50,612 nt of DNA, from contig JAKIUK010000027.1 of the NCBI GenBank assembly GCA_021647585.1, positions 1 to 50,612 of the forward strand, in the 5' to 3' direction. Every line of letters starts with the position of its first letter. Position 1 is the first letter of the stretch. Below, piece after piece: positions 47,151-50,612 of the stretch. This DNA is from Methylococcaceae bacterium. GTDB lineage: Bacteria; Pseudomonadota; Gammaproteobacteria; Methylococcales; Methylomonadaceae. The position numbers and the translations under genes were made by a program. Under the pieces are notes generated by a model. The model did not search any database. It saw only the letters and a program-made list of their open reading frames with translations, and was not told where the DNA came from.

Positions 47151-47214
47151 TGTGCTGTTTAACTCCTAGATTAAAATGTTTTTCGTTTTTATGCTTTACT
47201 AATTTTATTGCCTC

Positions 47215-47868
47215 CTATAGAAGTTTCCAGCCATAGATTCCTGAAATTCCAAGTGTATAAATGACAAGAATATAAACATTAACTGGGTTACCAGAAAGCT
47301 TAGGGGTTTTGATTTGCGATACATTCAAAGCGGCAAGTCCTAAACTACTAATATAGAGAATGACTGAAAACACGCCCGTACTAAAAACACCTTCAAATAA
47401 AAAAATGAACACAAGTATTATATTGTTGTTATCAAGTGCTAGACCGGTGTATTTTGTCCCACCAGCAAGACCGAACACACTAAAATAACTCAATCTTATT
47501 GCACTAGCAGCGAGCATTAGAAAAGCTCCAAACAAAAATACAGGATCAAATTTTCCATAACTCAGTAGAAGAATAGCTGGAGCGACACCATAACTTACAA
47601 TATCGATTAATACATCAAGCTGCCCACCAAATGCTCGGTCGTTCCCTGTTCGTCCTTTCATTCTTCGTGCAACGAGACCATCCGCCCAGTCAAATGCAAC
47701 GGCCCAGATCATGCCAATCATTGTAGCGTAGTAAACACCCAATATACTGAAATAGATAGCAAATAATGTGCAGGCTAATCCTGCAAGTGAACACAAGTTA
47801 GGAATATCTTTCACATAAGAAAGAATGGTAGGTTGTAATTCTTGAGATTCTGCTTTGTTTGTAGTCAT
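47215..47868 (-). CDS. CDP-alcohol phosphatidyltransferase
   Basis: A 217-aa integral membrane enzyme with six predicted helices. The family signature D-x2-DG-x2-AR-x8-G-x3-D-x3-D reads DWADGLVARRMKGRTG then GGQLDVLID, all four Asp present. It joins a CDP-alcohol or CDP-diacylglycerol to a second alcohol in phospholipid synthesis. Overall it is nearest to phosphatidylserine-synthase-like (PssA) members, but the coupled TagD-like gene suggests another headgroup. The ribosome site is aggg, spaced closely. Two genes in one minus-strand operon. Confidence 0.85.
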   Translation of the reverse strand: MTTNKAESQELQPTILSYVKDIPNLCSLAGLACTLFAIYFSILGVYYATMIGMIWAVAFDWADGLVARRMKGRTGNDRAFGGQLDVLIDIVSYGVAPAILLLSYGKFDPVFLFGAFLMLAASAIRLSYFSVFGLAGGTKYTGLALDNNNIILVFIFLFEGVFSTGVFSVILYISSLGLAALNVSQIKTPKLSGNPVNVYILVIYTLGISGIYGWKLL

Positions 47869-48317
47869 TGCGACCCTAAAACCAGTAATTATACTCTCAA
47901 TTTAAAGATAGATTATGACTAATTTCGCAAGAGCATAGCGATCGAACTCAGTTGACCTGTAATACATAATCCTAGAAAAATCAGTTGGACATGAATTTTG
48001 TAGAAAATCTGGACGGAAAAGACAAATAATGACTCGCAGATAATGGCCGTAGTCCTTATCAAGAGTGATTCTGCAAGATTTTCCGACCAGATTTTTTACA
48101 AAACCATGGAGCAATTTTCCTCCCCACCAAATGGGTGAGTGTGAATAGACCTTATTAGACACGATACTCAAGAACTTGCATAGAAAACGGGTCTACTGAA
48201 TGACGATTTCAGAGGGAAGGTTTTTATGTGGGAAATGGAAAGTAAAAACAAATAAAATTAGGTGTTTACAAGGTTATGACAGGTTAATTGAGCGAAGTGG
48301 CACGGCATATTACTGGG
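47869..48317. other. MITE/IS relic and spacer
   Basis: No gene is supported. The stretch starts with the operon leader of the phosphatidyltransferase gene and holds the terminal-repeat relic at 47971 with its large hairpin. From 48110 on I see nothing that resembles a known element. Confidence 0.45.
47971..48103. mobile_element. IS/MITE end with large hairpin
   Basis: The 18-bp sequence cctagaaaaatcagttgg is identical to the end of the family 1 MITE. The next bases (acatgaattttgtagaaaat) match the relic at 22593 instead of the 212-bp MITE. Two arms, 47996-48020 and 48079-48103, form a 25-nt stem with 23 matches. No opposite terminal repeat is visible, so the right boundary is unknown. Confidence 0.6.
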
Positions 48318-48346
48318 TCAACTACAGTGACTTGTTATAAGCTGAT
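48318..48346 (-). repeat. Half attC site at the cassette array edge
   Basis: On the minus strand, gcttataacaag at the 3' end of the membrane protein gene is the same end box as in the attC at 49700-49794. The partner half with an internal palindrome is not found further left, so the site appears truncated. Confidence 0.45.
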
Positions 48347-48870
48347 TTGCGACGAACTAATACTACACCTATTGTTATAGAAAGTAATAGAAGCACTACC
48401 CATACTATGCTTGCATTTTTTAAAGATTGTGTTGTGTGCTCTAGTAATGCCCTAGCTTTCGTTAATTCTGTTAGGGAATTTTCATCTTCAGGTGTGGGGC
48501 AATAAGGTGCAATAACCCCATTTATATTTATTACATTTATGATTGTGCCTGAGTCCATGTAAATACTCGAAGCGATTGCATCTGAGTATGTGACACGTTC
48601 TGTTAGTTCTTTATCATTTAGTGACAGTTTGTTTTCGTATGTTTGTAAGAAATCAGGATTGTCTAAAAGAACTGCACTACCAGTTATTGGATTGTTTATA
48701 AGCATGAAATGCGCGTACCCAGTTACACCTATTTGAAATATACAAAATGAAACGCTGCCGGCAATAAATAGCTTTGCTTTTGTTTTATTTGTGGAATCAA
48801 TGCAATTAGATATTGACATAATAACGGCTAGTGAGGCTGCTGACATTAGACTAATGTCCCGAATAAGCAT
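48322..48870 (-). CDS. Cassette-borne membrane protein, unknown
   Basis: A 182-aa protein of no recognised family. Two to three hydrophobic segments are visible: SLMSAASLAVIMSI near the N-terminus, LFIAGSVSFCIFQIGVTGYA, and a C-terminal helix IVWVVLLLLSITIGVVLV followed by RRK. The middle (about 65-150) is polar and probably periplasmic, with a lone CPTPEDEN. The stop codon lies inside the half attC and the attC at 48986 precedes the gene on its 5' side, so it fits a gene cassette with its own local promoter or read-through transcription. Confidence 0.6.
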   Translation of the reverse strand: MLIRDISLMSAASLAVIMSISNCIDSTNKTKAKLFIAGSVSFCIFQIGVTGYAHFMLINNPITGSAVLLDNPDFLQTYENKLSLNDKELTERVTYSDAIASSIYMDSGTIINVININGVIAPYCPTPEDENSLTELTKARALLEHTTQSLKNASIVWVVLLLLSITIGVVLVRRKSAYNKSL

Positions 48871-48985
48871 AAGTAACTAGTTGATCGTGGCTTGCTCTTC
48901 GGAAATATACAGGTAGTCAAGGTCATAGGAATATAGCTCGTGGCCTAATATGCCAATTGCTATGTTAAAGAAGAATTTCATTTAA

Positions 48986-49105
48986 GCTTATAACGCTTTG
49001 CTCAGCGGGTTTTGGTGCTGGGGCTTTTTCGTGCTAAAATTGAAGTGTAGCGGAATGCACAAACAACGACACAGTACCAAAAGTCCGCTGGAGCTATTTG
49101 TTAGC
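48986..49105 (-). repeat. attC-like recombination site B
   Basis: On the minus strand the site starts gctaacaaatagc and ends gcgttataagc. Inner arms ccagcggacttttggt and accaaaacccgctg form an imperfect stem with extrahelical bases, enclosing a variable centre. Length is 120 bp. The stop codon of the BrnT-partner antitoxin lies in the first box, as is usual for attC. End boxes resemble R''/R' attC boxes but not perfectly. Confidence 0.65.
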
Positions 49106-49375
49106 TGATTTATCTATTAGTTGACCATCAACATATTTATGTAAAACACTAGACACAAGAGTTTGATATGGCATGCCTTCCATAAGTGCCCTTGCTTGCA
49201 ATGAGTGAAGATCTCTTGAAGACAAGCGAATATTTATACGCGCATCTTTTTTAAAGGTAGCTTCTGCAACAGCTCTATGCTCTGTTATCTGTTTTTTGAT
49301 ATTTTTGCTTTTCTTAAGTAAACCTTTATCAAATGCTTCAAGAATTTCTCTTTCTTCAGAATCTAGTTTATTCAT
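49094..49375 (-). CDS. Antitoxin of a BrnT-like pair
   Basis: A 93-aa antitoxin from ATG 49375; a TTG at 49387 is the longer alternative, but ggtgg five bases upstream supports the ATG. A helical, Lys-rich N-terminus (NKLDSEEREILEAFDKG) is followed by a ribbon-helix-helix-like C-terminus (KKDARINIRLSSRDLHSLQA, then YQTLVSSVLHKYV). It overlaps the toxin stop by 8 nt and lies after it, the toxin-first order typical of BrnTA. It is encoded in a cassette ending in attC B. Confidence 0.82.
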   Translation of the reverse strand: MNKLDSEEREILEAFDKGLLKKSKNIKKQITEHRAVAEATFKKDARINIRLSSRDLHSLQARALMEGMPYQTLVSSVLHKYVDGQLIDKSANK

Positions 49376-49649
49376 TAGAGCCACCAAGATAATGTTTTGT
49401 AGCTTTACGGCTAGGAATAATTGTTTTCAAAAATATCTGCTCTTTATCCTCAACAAACGGAACGAGATATGCGTAATCTTCAATTAAGACAACAGAAATT
49501 TTCTGGCCCGGATAGCGCTCCAGATTTGGGTGGTCGTAGATATCGACTTCATTACCCAGCTGTATATGGAGAACAATCTCCTCAAATGAAATATTCCTTT
49601 CATTCCTAAGAGTATTGTTTTTATCCGAACTCCAAGCATAAGTCTTCAT
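49368..49649 (-). CDS. BrnT-like toxin
   Basis: A 93-aa toxin-like protein. The BrnT/RelE-like pattern begins YAWSSDKNNTLRNERNISFE, the middle has HPNLERYPGQKISVVLIED, and the end IFLKTIIPSRKATKHYLG is strongly conserved in the family. BrnT toxins are small ribonuclease-type proteins neutralised by the following antitoxin. First gene of its cassette; attC A lies upstream of the promoter. Confidence 0.78.
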   Translation of the reverse strand: MKTYAWSSDKNNTLRNERNISFEEIVLHIQLGNEVDIYDHPNLERYPGQKISVVLIEDYAYLVPFVEDKEQIFLKTIIPSRKATKHYLGGSNE

Positions 49650-49699
49650 TAATGAACTATAGCCTATCGTGTGCCTTTTGTCATCTATTTTGTTTTACA

Positions 49700-49794
49700 G
49701 CTAACGTTTGAAATAACTTGACAGTTTTACACAGAATAGAGCGATAGCGGCGCAGCGTGTAAAACCGGTCAACGTTAATTGGCTTGTTATAAGC
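49700..49794 (-). repeat. attC-like recombination site A
   Basis: On the minus strand the site starts gcttataacaagcc and ends aacgttagctg. Inner arms tgaccggttttacac and gtgtaaaactgtca form a strong stem with one extrahelical base, enclosing about 24 nt. Length 95 bp is within the attC range. The stop codon of the upstream toxin lies in the first box. Its end boxes are those of site B in swapped order, as expected of neighbouring cassettes. Confidence 0.72.
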
Positions 49795-50068
49795 GCTCTT
49801 CTTTATGATGCCATACCCTAAGAATATACACATGTTTTTTATGAACCAAATAACGAGCAATATAATTACCAATTATTAAATCCCGTATCATTTCTGGATC
49901 AGGCGCCAGCTCGACCTCCACACCTAAATAGGGAAAAGTCTTTAATTGTGCAATTCCTTTTTGTATTAATTTGGCAATTTTTTGGGCAGCCTCAGGATTT
50001 TTTGAAGCAATGAATTCTCTTAGTCGTATTAAATCGCTAATTGCTTCACGGGTATAAGATAGCTTCAT
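49787..50068 (-). CDS. RelE/ParE-family toxin
   Basis: A 93-aa toxin. The ParE-like pattern LSYTREAISDLIRLREFIAS is followed by AAQKIAKLIQKGIAQLKTFP, GVEVELAPDPEMIRDLIIGN and the C-terminal YLVHKKHVYILRVWHHKEERL. ParE types act on gyrase and RelE types on ribosome-bound mRNA; text favours ParE, but this is not decisive. Its start overlaps the antitoxin stop by 4 nt. It ends in attC A. Confidence 0.88.
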   Translation of the reverse strand: MKLSYTREAISDLIRLREFIASKNPEAAQKIAKLIQKGIAQLKTFPYLGVEVELAPDPEMIRDLIIGNYIARYLVHKKHVYILRVWHHKEERL

Positions 50069-50331
50069 ATTATAGGCGGTTTTTGTTCGTTATCTTTACC
50101 CCAGCTATCTAACCACTCATTGACATCTTGTTCCTCAATGAGCCTATTTGATTTTACTGACTCTAATGCTTCTAGTGTTTCATTCCATTTTTTTTCGTCA
50201 AGTGACTTGCGAGCAAGAAACTCCTTAATCGCTTGATTAATAAGATAGTTTTTGCTTCTATCAAGCTTATTTGCCAATTTTTCTAATGGATTTTCAATTT
50301 CAGGTTGAAGTCTTATGCTAGTTACACCCAT
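50065..50331 (-). CDS. Ribbon-helix-helix antitoxin
   Basis: An 88-aa ParD/RelB-type antitoxin. The N-terminus (TSIRLQPEIENPLEKLANKL) is a CopG-like DNA-binding fold, followed by SKNYLINQAIKEFLARK and a negatively charged C-terminus that would bind the toxin. It is the first gene of its cassette and probably represses its own promoter at 50332-50400. Confidence 0.85.
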   Translation of the reverse strand: MGVTSIRLQPEIENPLEKLANKLDRSKNYLINQAIKEFLARKSLDEKKWNETLEALESVKSNRLIEEQDVNEWLDSWGKDNEQKPPII

Positions 50332-50549
50332 GATGACGCCTTTCTGTATAAATACTACGTATTACATTGTAGTCTTAGGTGGGATTTATTGCAAATATAG
50401 GGGTTTTTAAGCTTACCGGATAGGTCAGGGCTTCACAGCCCTTTTCTGTATCGAAAACTGGTTAAACAGGGAGTACCACCGAAACATGAAATGGTTTAAT
50501 AAAGCAGGACACTTCTAAAGACCGATTTATAATGTCATTAGAGGTGAAT

Positions 50550-50612
50550 ATGAGTAACGAAAACAAACCGACAAAACCCAAATATACATTAGAGTTTAAG
50601 CAAGATGCAGCG
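50550..50612 (+). CDS. IS3-type orfA, partial at window end
   Basis: A good ribosome site (gaggtg) precedes ATG 50550. The 21 codons in view read MSNENKPTKPKY then TLEFKQDAA, like the start of IS3-family OrfA helix-turn-helix proteins (xYxxEFKxxA). The gene continues past the window. The 218 bases before it hold the antitoxin promoter and perhaps the element's left end, which I cannot place. Confidence 0.65.
   Translation, partial: MSNENKPTKPKYTLEFKQDAA

Noticed and set aside
47902..48171. 89-codon minus-strand frame upstream of the phosphatidyltransferase gene
   Set aside because: It spans the terminal repeat and the large hairpin of the IS/MITE relic, so its codons come from palindromic sequence.
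1..50612. CRISPR array or classical defence island
   Set aside because: No regularly spaced direct repeats and no Cas, restriction-modification, BREX or similar genes were seen; the twin GTPases alone do not define a defence system.
1..50612. tRNA or rRNA genes
   Set aside because: Apart from the tRNA-like part of ssrA I found no cloverleaf with a T-arm and CCA or any rRNA stretch.

Overview
The window looks like chromosome from an AT-rich gammaproteobacterium. The evidence is a homodimeric-type pyruvate dehydrogenase locus (aceE, aceF, lpdA), bioA, trxB, a four-helix FtsK, the bpt-aat N-degron pair, queG, nnr-tsaE-ami and a one-piece tmRNA. An exosortase-type VPxPA C-terminal sorting signal, a DHOR-type di-heme lipoprotein and many fold-back repeats would suit a Methylococcales-like or other aquatic gammaproteobacterium, but I cannot fix the genus from sequence alone.

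Positions 1-38,900 are mostly ordinary chromosome. In order they hold: a repeat-rich edge with a 212-bp MITE; an AsmA-like DUF748 protein; a flavin-dependent halogenase-like oxidoreductase; an OmpA/VWA-like lipoprotein; bioA with a Gfo/Idh/MocA oxidoreductase; the PDH genes; a flavin reductase; bpt-aat; trxB; ftsK with a small membrane protein; a SpoIIE-type phosphatase followed by a STAS-PhnD-like fusion (a partner-switching module); queG divergent from nnr-tsaE-amiC; a lipoprotein; two overlapping membrane GTPases; and a PAS protein overlapping a CZB chemoreceptor. Two AT-rich accessory genes, an HExxH protein and a small exported protein, sit between aceE and aceF.

At 38,519-38,896 lies ssrA. 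Beside its 3' end is a degenerate tyrosine integrase, which marks the edge of an integrated island running to the window end. The island begins with nested dead transposons: an IS66 tnpC split by the 212-bp MITE with a 5-bp target duplication, and an IS1634-like relic next to an IS21-like istA that is itself split by a 185-bp MITE with an 8-bp target duplication. Cargo follows: a VPxPA-CTERM protein, a di-heme lipoprotein, and a CDP-alcohol phosphatidyltransferase with a TagD-like cytidylyltransferase.

The last 2.3 kb (48,320-50,331) reads as an integron cassette array on the minus strand. It holds a ParDE/RelBE-type toxin-antitoxin pair, an attC-like palindrome, a BrnT-like toxin with its antitoxin, a second attC-like palindrome, and an orphan membrane protein ending in half an attC. 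The cassette order implies that any integron integrase lies at higher coordinates outside the window. The window ends inside the start of an IS3-type orfA.

Several short-repeat families recur: ~160-bp fold-back palindromes, gtagggtg palindromes, gaccagcgggag hairpins and two MITE families. The most interesting candidates are the integron array, the aceE/aceF insertion, the phosphatase/STAS-PhnD pair, the twin GTPases and the two MITE families with readable target duplications.
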